Assembly: GCA_023055505.1 (NCBI GenBank)
Contig: JALIRH010000003.1
Coordinates: 35,652,842-35,716,841 of the forward strand
DNA length: 64,000 nt
Direction: 5' to 3'
From: Callipepla californica brunnescens
Taxonomy: Eukaryota; Chordata; Aves; Galliformes; Odontophoridae
The notes beneath the pieces are model-generated. The model did not search any database. It saw only the letters and a list, made by a program, of their open reading frames with translations, and was not told the DNA's origin. Each line of letters starts with the position of its first letter. Position 1 is the first letter of the stretch. Both the position numbers and the translations under genes were made by a program. Positions 49,237 to 61,486 of the stretch are shown here, piece after piece.

Positions 49237-49242
49237 AATAAA
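49237..49242 (+). terminator. KIF26B: Candidate distal KIF26B poly(A) signal
   Basis: AATAAA lies in the context 'actgtaataaaaacagtttg', followed by 'ctttcattactctagatgtg' and then 'ttactccg'. Its spacing to a T/GT-rich element is good. The preceding kilobase has AT-rich, UTR-like composition. If used it would give a 3' UTR of about 6.9 kb. This rests on composition and context only. Confidence 0.35.
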
Positions 49243-52200
49243 AACAGTTTGCTTTCATTACTCTAGATGTGTTACTCCGTTAGAGAGGCAGTGGTGGCAT
49301 GTTCAGCCCACCCCTGATCTTCCACTAAGGTGTCTGCAATTTCTGCTTGCCTTGTATATGGTACTAATAAGACTGCCTCACTTGCAAGACAAGATGTGAA
49401 TTAGCTCTCTGGGCAAACCTTAAATGCCTGTTAAGCACTGAGTGAGTTCCAATAAGGAAACTCTACTCTTCGCATTGGAAGAAAACAAGTTTTACTTCTT
49501 GTGGAGGGGAGAAATAAGGAAGCAACTTAAAATGTCCTTTAAGACTTGTCAAATGCTGATAGATGATTCCCTCATATGCCCTGTGTTGGAGGACAAATTA
49601 GCACTCCAGGAGTCTAAAGCTTTAGTTGACATTTGTGTGTATTTAAATAACCCTTCCTTTTGTGTTGTTCCTGTATCATCTCAGTGACAGAGATGGCAGC
49701 CTCAGAGGCAGGGGATGCCATCACCTATGGTGACGGCCACTTCTTAACTAAAATACTCGAGGTGGCCACAGAAGTAATGCCTGGCTCATAATGATATGGG
49801 TTGACAGAGGGGAGGAGGGCTTCTCTTCTCCTGGTGGCAAACCCTATGACTCCAGCACAACTTCAGCTGTTGCCCCTAGGCCAATGAATTTACATACTGT
49901 GTCTCCACAGTAGCTGTAAATGAAGATAAACAGCCATTCTTTCATCTGTGGGCTGTTCAGAATAGCTTTGATTTGCTCTAAAGAGCTAAAAGGCTTATTG
50001 CCTATTTTTGAGGTAATTTATCTTCATTGCTGTTATCATGCAGCCACATCAGAATTAAAGAGCCCAACGTGCCTTACAGTGACAAAATGGGTTAGTGTAA
50101 GTCCTAGACTTTGTCTAAGAGAAATGATGGTGATCTCAGTACAAACTGAAAGCAAAATCAATTCATTGCTGGCTGATTCTGAAACCTTGGAGAGCCTGAT
50201 ACTACGCAGCTCTGGACTGAAACAAGTCTGCCAGGAAAGGTTTGCAACATGGAACAAGAGCAGAGGCACATACCTGACAAAACGTGGTACCCTAATGAGG
50301 CATGGTTGAAATGGTTGGTACCTCTCGTAAACTAAAGTCTCAGCCATAGCCAAGTCTTAACCTGTCTTCAAAGCCAACAGCTTGCCAGTCTGAAGATAAA
50401 AACAAAAGAGGGTTTAGCAAGAAAACCTTGTCTCTTGATGGTGATCCTGAGCAAGCTCCCTCACTCCTGGAAAACCAGGGTGAGGAGAACCAGAGGCTAA
50501 AGCTGGCTCCTCCTCCACACCATAACACACTGGGGCCCTGGGATCTCACCTCATTTTGGTTGGCAGCACTGCCTGCCTTTAAGCCACTGAAAAGGAAGAA
50601 AATTAATCTCACTATTTCTCGTATGAACACAAAATTAATGTTTATCTCCTCTAGAACAAGACCATCTGTGAGTGGATTTCATGTTTTATGATATCTGTTA
50701 GCATTCATGATGGTTGCCAATCTGGCAGTTTTGGAGGCTGACATCTGCTATTTAACTGAGCAACACTATGCTGGGCATGACCATGCAAATGCTCTACAGT
50801 GCCCAAAGACCAAAACCCATAAAAGCATGTAGGTAGCTTGGGGGTCCTATTTGCTTTTCCTTCAGGAACGACTCTGGCAAATGGTGACATGGATACAGCC
50901 CTAAATGGTTGATAATAGTCAGTCCCCAATGGACACTTGTCAAGGGAAAAGATCTGCATTCGTCTTCATGCACGTTTACGCCTGTGACTTTCATGGAACT
51001 TTATTGCATGGGTTTGGCATCCATGCTTTGCATTAGATTGCAGATTCCATACCAGCCAACTGGCAACCAAAAGTATACAGCTGTGTGCATTTGGCACACA
51101 TCCATACTCCACATTGGTAGCTCCTAGCTGCCCAAGTACAGCCAGACGCATGGGTGTGGCGTGTGGGACTCCTGGGCTTGCTGTGGAGAGAAACTCTCAC
51201 ACCTCCAAATGTGGAGGACCTTCATCAAGCATTTTAAAGGGTCCAGGAAATGTCCTTGTCTCATCCCTGCCCCGCTTCATTCTCTGAATGATTGGAAACA
51301 AGGCTAATGGGGAGAAAAGTGACATTTCTCTATCTTTTGTTTGTCAAAAGATGAATTCCTCACTGTAGTTACAGAGAATGAAAGGATGAGTGCAGAAGCC
51401 AGGCTGCTCATGGCTGTGCTTCTCCACACTGGTGCCTTCAGTGGCTCTGTGCCACCCAGCATGCTGCTTTGCAAGTTGCTTACTTGAAACTGGTGCTTAC
51501 TTGAAACCAGAGCACTAAGTAGCTCCAAAGGCCCAGCTCACTTCTGCCTCTTAGCTAGGTACTCAGGGATACAACAATGGGATTCAAAGTCTTGTTTTTA
51601 TTAAAGAGCAAACTGCCCACTCCTAAACCATATATGATGGCAATCCCATAACGCCCAGCAAGTTTCACCTCATTCACATCATTCTCTACTGATTTCCAAG
51701 GACAATGAAAGGCAGCACAATTAGGCAAATAATTGATAAATAACAGTTCATCTCCTCACCCTGCAGTTAGTGACTCGCACTGCCCCAGGGGGGTATAGTT
51801 TGGACTCCTGCCTGCTCTGAGTTTCCAGAGGCTTGGAGAAAACTTCTGAAGTTTACATATAAAGCCATTAAGATGCTGTGAAATCCAAAGAAAAAGTTCC
51901 GGAAAGCATCTAGGCCTGCACTGTAGCCATCAGACTCTATTTTTTCTGCTGAAACAATGGAAGCACTGGTTCTAGTCTGTTTACACAACAGCATTGCAAT
52001 GGCGTAATGTGACCTGCAGAGCGGGAACAAACACTGAATGTGTACTGAATAGAAACCCAGCCCAGCAAGAGGGCTTCTCACCTCAAATCTCTCCTAGGGC
52101 TGCGCTTAGTGCTAGAGTAACATAGGGCAATAAACACTACAGCAGTGCAACAACTGTTCTAGGACTGACTCATTCTATGAAATATTTATTTATTGCCATT

Positions 52201-52317
52201 CTGAACAATTCTTACCTTTCTTGTACACACTGTTACTTAGTTTGCTTTCCAACTTCCACATTTTTGCAACACACAGTAGTCCCAAGTGGCAGGTTTCCCA
52301 TATTAGTGTAGACACCA

Positions 52318-52475
52318 AAGAATCATTTCAGTTAGAAAGGAACTTAAAGGGCTATCTTGTCCCCTCCAATGAACAGGGACTCCTACAGCTACATCAGGTT
52401 GCTCAACACCTGGTCCAACCTAACCTTGAACATCTTTGAGCATGGGGCAGCCTGTTCCAGTCAAAGCATAGCAGC
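52318..52475 (-). repeat. CR1 LINE 3' end, reverse orientation
   Basis: The + strand begins 'gaatcatttcagttagaaag' and continues 'gaacttaaagggctatcttg', 'caatgaacagggactcctac', 'catcaggttgctcaacacct' and 'ccaacctaaccttgaacatc'. This is the standard reverse complement of a CR1 terminus. Similarity weakens after about 52475 but may extend to 52540. Confidence 0.88.
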
Positions 52476-53729
52476 CTCCTCCTGAAAGCTGGGCCCTACA
52501 AGAGCCTCAGACAGCCCTGGCACTGAGCTGCCAGGGGCCCATAGTGGGGACACCATCTCATTTTGGGATTTGTCTTATCACACTGAGAGCGGAAAATCCA
52601 CTGGGGCTAAGAGTAGGGGGAAACAAACAAACAAGCCCTCTATCATCTGAAAGCAATGCAAAATCTAGCTGCTCAAACAGGAACTTTGTGTAAGACTGAC
52701 CCACGCGCTAAGCCACGTTGATCTCTCCATAAGCTCTCACCATAAATCGTGGAGGCCATCACACTGCCTTATCTTACTGGGCTTGTAAACCTTTGAGCTT
52801 CAAATTGCCTTCATGACCCCAGAAATTCTTCCCTGGTAATGGCAGGGGATGCCTTAGGGCTTTTTTTTTAGAGCACACTGATGTAACTTAACACAGAATA
52901 ACCAAAGTGTTTCAGATGGGCAAACCGCAAATAGATTTTTCTAAGAAATCACATACCTGGTTTTACTCAGATGTGAGGCCATACAGGTCACTGAGGAGCT
53001 GAGGGCAACACTCCTGCATGAGCTTCTGCTACAAGAAAATTCAGACAGCTCTGGTGCTGGATGAGGGGTGCGCAGGGGTAGAAGATGAGCAGCTGCACTG
53101 TGTTGTGCCAGCCGAGCACAGCAATGGAGGCACCTCTTTCAGGGCCAGGGTGAGGCTGTGGATCCCTTCTGGTCCCAAGCTGCTGCTCTGGCAGGGGAAC
53201 TCACGATGGCTGCTTTGAGATGAGTGTGTTTACAATGCCTAGCAGGATATGGAGGCTGATTTCTGAGGAAGAATAAGCATTGCTTGCCATCTCCTTCCCC
53301 TGCCAACAAATCTGTGCCTGGGATCATCTGCAGGCCTGAGGCAATTTGGGGTTTCCACCATTTCAGTTTGGCAGGGTGCTTGGTTTTTCAGAAGAGCTGC
53401 AGATGGCACATGGAATTCAAACCTAATGGCAGGTGGCACTGCAGAGCCATGGGCATGGAGGAACGGCTGTGGTACAAAGCCAATGCAGTCACTGTGGTCT
53501 TCTTCTGCCTGACTTGTTCACCTTCACTTCCCAAGAACAGATCAGCAAGCAAAACGTTTCCATGTCACCTCAAAAATGGTTACTGGGGTGATGGCCCCAG
53601 TCAGTATTTGCACGTCAGGTAGCATGCAGTGAGCAGGGTGCTTATTTCTTGCAGATAAGGAAGTGGGAAGCTCTGGGCTGCTCCCAAAACACTGGCTACA
53701 GCTAGGGGCATCTTTCCTCTGGATTATGA

Positions 53730-54345
53730 GAAATGCAGTATGTTCTGTACATCAGCAGAAGTCTATGCCTACACAGTTTCTGCAGCTCTGTGCTGGTGAG
53801 ACCTCTACTGGAGGTAGAGGTCTGTGGCCAGAGTGGAGTCCTCATCACAGGAGAGACATGAACCTGTTGGAGCACGTCCAGAAGAGGGCCACAAAAATGA
53901 CCCAAGAGAAGGAACACTTCCCCTACAAGGACAGGCCAAGAGAGCTGGGGCTGGATAAGAGAAGGCTCTGAGGAAACCTGACAGCAATCTTTCAGTACCT
54001 AAAAGGGGATAAAAGAAGGAAGGGGAAAGACTCTTTAGCAGTTTGCTGTGACATGACAAGGGAAATGGCTTCAAGCTAAAGGAGGGTAGATTTAGATAGG
54101 ATTAAATGAAGATTTTTTTTTTTTTTTTTTTTTTTTACAATAAGAGTGCTGGAACACTGGAACAAAGTGCCCAGAGAGATGGTGGCTGCCTCCTCCCTGG
54201 AGACATTCAGTGTCAGTTTGAACGAGGCTTTGAGCAATCTGATCTAGCTATAATTGTCCCTGTATATTGCAGGGGAGTTGGACTAGTTGACCTTTAAAGG
54301 TCTCTTACAAATCAACAGATTCTGTGATTCTATGATTTTACGTTC
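53730..54345 (+). repeat. CR1 LINE 3' end, about 600 bp
   Basis: This is the longest CR1 copy in the window. In order it has 'tgttggagcacgtccagaag', 'agagctggggctggataaga', 'gcaatctttcagtacctaaa', 'ggaacactggaacaaagtgc', 'ggtggctgcctcctccctgg', 'gagttggactagttgacctt' and the terminal 'gattctgtgattctatgatt'. A T24 homopolymer at 54113-54136 sits where other copies have a short T run before ACAAT. The element is 5'-truncated and its frames are broken. Confidence 0.93.
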
Positions 54346-57300
54346 CTTGCTCCCACCACCCACCATCCACCACCTCTTGTGATCTAGCTGCAGATTTCAA
54401 AGTGCTGTTCCACACCAGAGAAAATGTTGGTCACCTGCTGAGCTTCTGTGCCACCTTGGAGGGACACGTTCTGCCAAGACTTCAGATTGGATGATGGAAA
54501 AAGCCTTGTGGCCTGGGTGTGTCCCTGTCACATTACACAGACTGCAGAAAAAAACTCTGTGACTCGAAAAATGAACTTGGACAATTCCCATCTAAGGGGC
54601 TTTTATCCATCTCCCATTGGCCAGCCATAAAGTGAGGCAGTATCCTTGTCTGGCTGCCCTATTATAGGCAGCCCTATTTCAGACCCAGAACCAGCATTCC
54701 TCTGGTCTTTTTGATTTGCAGAGGCTTTCTACTGACAGTTTAGTGTACCTTTCCCCAATCACACGTTTTCTTGTTACACTACAGGTTGCCATAACAAATA
54801 AACAAAAAACAGCAAGGCCACGATCAGCACAGACCTACTTGCAGAAAATACGAAATCAGATTTTTGACTGTTTTTTACAGGTTATGTCACGGCCTCCACT
54901 GAAAACACTTGGCAAAGAGAAAATAATTATCTGTATACCCCCATTACACTGACCTTTTAAAATAACAGTATTTACTGGTGCCTTCCACTGCAGATGTTGA
55001 GAAATTAACATACACAGTTTATAATAGAGAATCACCTTCTGTCAGCATTCCTGTTAGTGTGATTAGCAGCATCACTCCACAGTAATGGGCACCTTGATCA
55101 CAGTTCCATGTAGAGTTTAAGCTGGGTACAACAAGTTTTCCCAGAGCTGGAAGTGACTTTGAAAAAGAGACTGGGTAGGAAACCAAGTGAGAGAAAATGG
55201 ATTGCTAAGGGGAAACAAAAGGCAAATCCCAGTGGTCCATGATCACTTACCTTCACACAGTCCCTGATATCACTGTGAACTCAGCTCCCACACTGCCAGC
55301 TGCCTCTTGGTGTTGCAGAGGCTGGTTCAACCACATGCAGTCATGACTACAGAAGCCACTCCATCCTCCATCTGGAAATTTTGTGGCTCAGGAAATGCTC
55401 TGCACACACCACTGGGGTATCTGCAGTAAGGCAACGGGCAAAACCAAGTGGAGCAGGCCAGACCTCAGCCTATTCCATCACCTCAGCACCACACCTGGCC
55501 CCTCCTACAGTAGAAAGGCAGCACTTCTAACATAATGGCTTCATTAGAAACAGCTTCATTAAATGTCAACAGGCAAGCATAGAAAAGAGCAGAGCAAAGA
55601 CTGTGAGGGAGGGTAAGAGTGGAGCTCTGCTAATTTTCTCATCAGACACCCTTCTCCATAACCATCTCCTGGCTTCTGCTCTGAAAGTCAAGTGGAATTG
55701 TCAAGAGGAATCACCTGTGATTTAAAGAGCAGCTTTCCTCCAAGAGCTGTGTAAAACTGCTACCTTCCTATTCACAGCTTCTGAGGTCAGGGAATCAGAG
55801 CTACTGAATTGAGGCAAAGAACATTTCTCTCTTCTAAATTCATCAGCCATTAGCTGAAATGCAGATGGGAAGCAGGCTCCTTAGCTGTGAATGAAGGAAA
55901 CCACTACTGGCAGCTTGTCCAAGCTCAGGAGATGGAGGAGAAATTTAAGCAATGAAGTCATGTGGTTATCTCCCCTTCCTCCTTCTCCAGAGGCAGGCAG
56001 GGGAGAAGGTATGGTACTTTTCTTCAGGTGTAGGCATCTATGGAGATAAAAGGACTTGAGCAGGTTGCTTCAGCCTTGCTTTCTTGATGGGAGCCCCATC
56101 AGAATTCGGTTAACAAGGAGCTGAAGCATCTGAGACTGCTGAAAAGCTGTGTATATGTGCGTTCCTCTGCGTGCATGTGTCTGTAGCTATATAGAGATAT
56201 ATTTAAAAGAAGGTTAATTGGTCTCCTGGGAACAATAAAGAACTTGTTAGGTTCCTCTGTGTGAGCAGTGACTGTATGAAGCCTAATTACCGAGCCTGAG
56301 TTATTCTTTTTGGAGGGGGAGGGAATCTCTAAGGCCCTTATTAAAACCTAAAAAAAAGTCTGAAGAATGATGGAATTAGAATTGATTGTCCATGTTGATC
56401 ACAAGCACAGAGCAAATAAAAACGTTGAACTCACCCCATGAAACACTAATAGGGGTCATATAGGTATGGTTTACACATCACTATTATTGGGAAAAACAGA
56501 AATCACTATGCTGAATGACAGGACTGGGGAATAGAAGACTGCAGATTTTCAGATACAATGCATATTCATTATGCTTGGGGCAAGAAAAATACACTCAGTT
56601 TTCTTGTAGGGACCATTTTGTAAAGCATTCATCTCAAATGTATTTTCAGCATGATTAACCTTGTAAGATCAGAAAAGAAAAGGCCAATAGGAAAGAGAAA
56701 AGAGGCTCTCTAACTTGGCTTTGGTCTGGAATGCCCAGAAGCGTTTGGGATATTTTTGCAGTGCTCTCTCAAGGTGGCAGAGGTACAGCTTAGGCAAGGA
56801 CAGCTCACAGAGTGCTCCCTGTGTGCTACAGCTCAGTTTTGGAGGAACTGTCATTGCAAAGAGAAAAGCTGATGGTGCCTTTCCATCCTTTGCACCCCAC
56901 ACCAGCGATGGCAGGACTGAATGGGGAGCTTTGTGTAACTACACTGCAGCCCTGCTGGACAGGTTGATGCAAGACAGCTGTTACCTGGTTCAGTGTGGGG
57001 TCTCTGCAAAACGTGGTGGCTGGATGCTGCTGCTCATATTGTCCTCTTCTGCTGGAGCAGTCACTGAACCCCGGCCTTTGCTCCTCACACAAGGTATTGT
57101 GTGACCTTGGCCACATCGATGCATTTATCCACGAGCCTCATTTTTTTCAACTTTCTCTTTTCTCAGCTTTCTCAGTCCTCGGAAAGTATCGAGATATTTT
57201 GAGAACTACACCTTTTCTGTAAATAGCTCTCCAGCTGTCCTACAAACAGTGCACTAAAGGAAGGCATGCAGATTCTTAAGCCCTTACAGGTAGGGAATTA

Positions 57301-57393
57301 GTGAGATAAAAACATGGAGAGTGTCATAGCTCATTCCTTTTTCAGCTTTTGGTTGTTCTGTTTTTTTAATCAAAAAATAAATGAACAAACAAA

Positions 57394-57445
57394 CCCCACC
57401 CACCCCCACTCCCCCCCCCCCCCAAAAAAAAAAAAACAAAAAAAA
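57394..57445. repeat. C-rich tract then A-rich tract; G-quadruplex motif on - strand
   Basis: On the + strand the C-runs are C4 (57394-57397), C3 (57399-57401), C5 (57403-57407) and C13 (57411-57423), with loops of 1, 1 and 3 bases. The - strand therefore carries a canonical four-tract G-quadruplex motif and the + strand an i-motif. A poly-A stretch with a few C follows directly. Confidence 0.9.
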
Positions 57446-59956
57446 AACCAACAACACAAAAGCAGGATCAGCAACAATAAGGCCTAACTATAAACCTGTG
57501 CACGTCAGTGTTGATCTGCACCCAGGTGATCTGCCAAAGGTCACGTACAGTTCCTACAGCAGCAGAGAAGTCAAGCCAGAGCTCTACATCCATAACTGTA
57601 AGACCCTTCTCCTTGCCTTATGGGAGATTTAATTCTGAATCAGGAAGAAAAACCCACACAATGGACACAACCGGAACTCTGCCCATTAAGAATCTTGTAG
57701 TGGCCACAAAATGGAATATACTATACAGAGAAACAGCCTCTGTGTTTCGTAAGTTTGCTACCGAAAAAAAAAAAAAAATGGTGTAAGAAAGGCTAGCTTA
57801 AAAGACAGAAACAGCAGAGAAATGGGTTGCCTAGAAGGAGAAAAGTGGCAGAGTAGTGGGAGAGTTATATTTACTTCTAACATAATTAGCACACCTTAAA
57901 GGGTATAGATACAAAGAATTGCACCACACTTAAAGAGCACACTACAGGGAACTGATTCCATTTTTGACAGAAGGCACTGTTTCACTGCTATCAATTATTC
58001 TCAGGAAAACTGCATCATTCCCTCAGTCTTTTCTGTTCTGTTGGTACTGCATTTCTTCCAAACATACAATACAATGTAGTGCAATTCCTTTAAGGGCAAT
58101 CTGATGTTGCTCTTAGACTAGTTTAAGGGAAAGTGACAGATCAAAAGTAACTCAAAATGAATTTTCGAACATTGAAGTAAAACCAAATGACCGTTACTTC
58201 TCAAAGGTGCTGGAAAAGTCTCTGACCTGACCTGACTTGCTGGAAGCAAGCAGCAAGCGTGCCAGCATTATTGATAATGTTACATCTGGCCTCATTTTGA
58301 CTTCAGCATCTTCACCTTAGCAAGCTGATTCCACCTGAAAAATTTCTCAGATAGTATGCTTGAGGGCCAAAACATGATGTCCATGTAAAGATAACTCCAA
58401 CTCCCTGCAGCACCTTGCAGACTTGGTGGCAATACTGGGACGTGTAAGGCTCCAATTTAAACCACTCGATAACTGACAGAAACCAACCAGAAGACTTTAT
58501 CCTTTCCTTGACCCAGCTGAAAGAAATGAAAGTTTTGTATCAACAGTAATGAATGTGAAGCATTAATTACATCTCTACACTAAGGAATCTCTGCAGAGCT
58601 GCCCAAAGAAGCAAGGCAGGCAACAAGGCAATGCTCTCAGGACCCAGATCCAAAATCCTGAGCCACAGGGCCACCTAAGGCCAACCAAGCTGCTCACATT
58701 GCTTGGGCAATGCTGATTAGGCTTCAGCCCGCTACAGCTTTATGCATGATAGTACACATACCTTCAGGATGCTCTGTAGCCTTTCTCATCCAATGTCAGG
58801 ATAATCTGACCCTCTCCTAGTACCTGTCTTTTCTCACTGCTGTGCTTGCATGGTTGTGGTGTCCTGTACCAAAAGGCAGTGTTGCAGTTCTTTTAACAGA
58901 TGTGTCTCCTGCTGTACAAACCAGTGTACCATCTTAGCTCACACTAAGTTCTTTTCATTTTCAAGACTTAGTACTAGATATAGAATCATAAGATAACACA
59001 GGTAGCATCTTTACACAATAACACATATTTTCAAATATAATGTGTCCTTTTATAACCAGAAAATAGCTCCTAAAGACTGAGCACCTCTCGCATTTCCTGA
59101 TTGTCCATCAATGATGCCGTAGCTTTGTCAGAAATCCCAATAAATGCAAAGGTCTGACCTCTTTCCCAGACAATTTCCTTTCCATAATAGCAAGAAGACC
59201 CAACCAAGCAGTGAATTTCTGTGAGGATTATTGCACTTCTTGAGTAGTTGATATGACTCGGCCTCTGGCCTCAAGCCATGCTACATACTCCAGAAGTGCA
59301 CAGCATTTCATAGGTTATTGTTTGCACATTACTGCCGGGCAAGTGAACACTCCATACGCTGGAACAAATTCAAATGCCTTGAAAAGAGATATCTTCTTCA
59401 GAGTTGGCATTCTTGTGCTGGGGCTGTAAATTATGCCCAGAGTGTTCATTTTCTTTTTAAATGTGTTCCCGTCTCATAATAATTAATGGTGTCAAGTTAC
59501 TGGTGTGAAGAAAGCCTGACTTTATAACAACTACAGATTAATGAAATAACAGTCATGGCTGGAGTAGCAGCAGTAAATTGTTGAGAGGAGTGATACACCT
59601 GGAGCAATATTTTCAGGGGCCTTAAATTATCTAGGTTTCAATGTTCCTCATAAATATTTGGCTTTTGTTAACATTTGTTTCTGTGTTAAAAGTGGAAGTC
59701 AGCAGCTCTTGTAACAACAACTCTCCTGTGAATGAATGTGGGGAAATGGAGCGCACATGCTTTCCAAGAAAAGCACCTCTTCCCCAGGGCTGATCTCCTG
59801 GTTCAGCGGATCTCTGTAGGTCTTAGAGCCTCACCACGAGGTCATGTGTGCTTAGTGTGAGGGACAGGAAAGGAAATGTGGAAAAGAGAGGAAAAGACAC
59901 ACAGCTGACCTGACAGAAGCATGGAAGTTAATTTTCTTAGAAGTACGTTAACCAGT

Positions 59957-60130
59957 ACCATGGAATCTTTAGAGGGGAAGGGACCTTTAAAAGTCATCTA
60001 GTCCAACTCCCCTGCAATAAACAGGGACATTCACAACTAAACTAGATGACTCCAAACCTGGTCTGGTATGCTGGACTGCTCAAATGCTTGAACCCTAGTC
60101 TCCAGCCCACTGCCTGTTCTGACTGGGGAT
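59957..60130 (-). repeat. CR1 LINE 3' end, reverse orientation
   Basis: The + strand reads 'ccatggaatctttagagggg', 'aagggacctttaaaagtcat', 'ctagtccaactcccctgcaa' and 'taaacagggacattcacaac', the reverse complement of a CR1 terminus. It lies just downstream of the SMYD3 3' end in the same orientation as SMYD3. Confidence 0.88.
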
Positions 60131-60514
60131 GATGTGACCACACCTAGTTGCAGCGATCAGAAATGCAGAGCATTTCCCTGGTTAAGAAAATACTACTTTG
60201 TGTTGTGCTACAGGGTTAAGTGCCTGCTCTATACTCTGGAATTTGAAGTGCTATTCAGAGATAGTGGACACAGTAAAACCAAACCCTGAAGGCTCAGAAA
60301 GGTGTACAAACCACACCATCATCTTCCTAGGCATGTGCTCAGTGCACCTGTCTGCTATGCAGAAGCAAATCTGACACCTCACTTCTGTTTAGGTACTTGA
60401 CTGGAGGTTCAGAGGCAAGCAGTACTTCTGTGCAATAGCAAAAGGTTTGGCTTCAGCACTAATGGAACTTCATAGTGAAACAAGGTTACTTTCACAGCCT
60501 AGTCACCCTAGAAA

Positions 60515-61384
60515 CCATGTCATCCTAATTGTTTATTGAATGCTTTCTCAAATCAAGACACAAAGTGCAAATATAAATTCACTTCTAAAAATTTGAGATG
60601 CAATTCAGAACATTGTGAATCGTTTAAATTGGATCAGGGTTTTTGGAAACCGCACCTTCTGGGAAGTCAAAGGGAAAAATACGATCTCTCTACTTTTCCG
60701 AGACTATATCATCAAGTGCTGGCATAAGCTTGCACAAAGAATTGACTGCTGATCTCAGTGAAGATGATATGCCTTTTACAGTATTTACTATCAATTAAAT
60801 CAGGTTTTGTAAATGGATAATCAAGTGTCATAATCTAAGTTAGGTGTAGGTAGAAAAAAAAATAATAACTGTGTCCTAGCAAACAAGCCTAAGATGTAAG
60901 GTCAGACTTTATGATCATTCAGAGATAACAGGAAAGATACAGAAATCAATACCTACGAGCACATGGGAGAAGCTCAGCTGGAAGCTGTCATCTATCATTG
61001 AGATTCAAATTTGAGTCTCAATTCTTCCTACATTCAGTGGTATTTGGATTGGAGGTTCTTGTTATAAAATCAAAACAAATTAAAAATTTCCTTATTACTT
61101 TATGTTTAAGTTTGTAATTTTATCACCAGCATAGCTTACGATAAAATACTAAGACTTACTCTCTATCACTTTGGCTTGTAGAAGTTAAAAACTTTCTGAA
61201 AATAGCACATATTCCTCCAAACATTAACTTAATCCAAAAGGTCATAGAGAAAAAACTAATAAGCATTTTTGTAAGGTAGGATCTGAAGAAAAGATACCAA
61301 AATCACTGAGAAACTTCCTAATGTAACAAAAAATTCCATATCCTTTCTTCTTGAATGTCTTGCTTTCCAGACTGGAGATTTCAT
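60515..61384 (-). other. SMYD3: SMYD3 3' UTR (inferred)
   Basis: This is noncoding sequence between the SMYD3 stop codon and the first canonical poly(A) signal on that strand. It is AT-rich and free of recognisable repeats. The limit depends on the poly(A) signal assignment. Confidence 0.4.
60533..60538 (-). terminator. SMYD3: Candidate SMYD3 poly(A) signal
   Basis: TTTATT on the + strand is AATAAA on the - strand, about 850 bases after the SMYD3 stop codon. It is the first canonical hexamer I find downstream on that strand. The following - strand sequence contains GT-rich stretches ('ggtttctagggtgactaggc'). Variant hexamers nearer the stop could be used instead. Confidence 0.4.
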
Positions 61385-61486
61385 TCATTGTACTTTCATG
61401 ATGGCCTCACACTGCTCCTTCAAGTCCATCAAGGCTTGCATCAGGCTATGATCAGTTCCATGGGTCACCTTCATAATATCATAGGC
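61385..61486 (-). CDS. SMYD3: SMYD3 last coding exon
   Basis: On the - strand a 'tttctgttctccag' acceptor is followed by 33 codons and TGA (61387-61385). The product reads A-Y-D-I-M-K-V-T-H-G-T-D-H-S-L-M and ends I-M-K-V-Q. It matches the SMYD3 C-terminus, whose human form has F-D-I-M-R-V-T-H-G-R-E-H-S-L. SMYD1 and SMYD2 have related but clearly poorer matches there. The exon closes the C-terminal TPR-like helical domain of this SET/MYND methyltransferase (reported targets include histone H3K4, H4K5 and MAP3K2). The catalytic SET domain lies outside the window. The start is phase 0. The last 13 or so residues (D-L-K-E-Q-C-E-A-I-M-K-V-Q) differ from human, as is usual at this end. Its place beside KIF26B agrees with human synteny. 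Confidence 0.88.
   Translation of the reverse strand, partial: AYDIMKVTHGTDHSLMQALMDLKEQCEAIMKVQ

Larger units (their letters stand above)
43011..60514. other. Intergenic region between KIF26B and SMYD3 (or long 3' UTR)
   Basis: About 17.5 kb lies between the two converging genes. I found no exon with splice context and no recognisable protein or structured RNA on either strand. The first 6 kb or so may belong to a long KIF26B 3' UTR. The region includes four CR1 fragments (43683, 52318, 53730, 59957), homopolymer tracts, a 17-bp tandem duplication at 51478-51511 (unit 'gcttacttgaaa' plus five bases) and a C-rich/A-rich block at 57394. The rest is unremarkable unique sequence. Confidence 0.7.

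Noticed and set aside
49920..50353. Overlapping open frames on both strands (129 and 105 codons)
   Set aside because: They overlap antisense and neither resembles a protein family. Chance is the simplest explanation.
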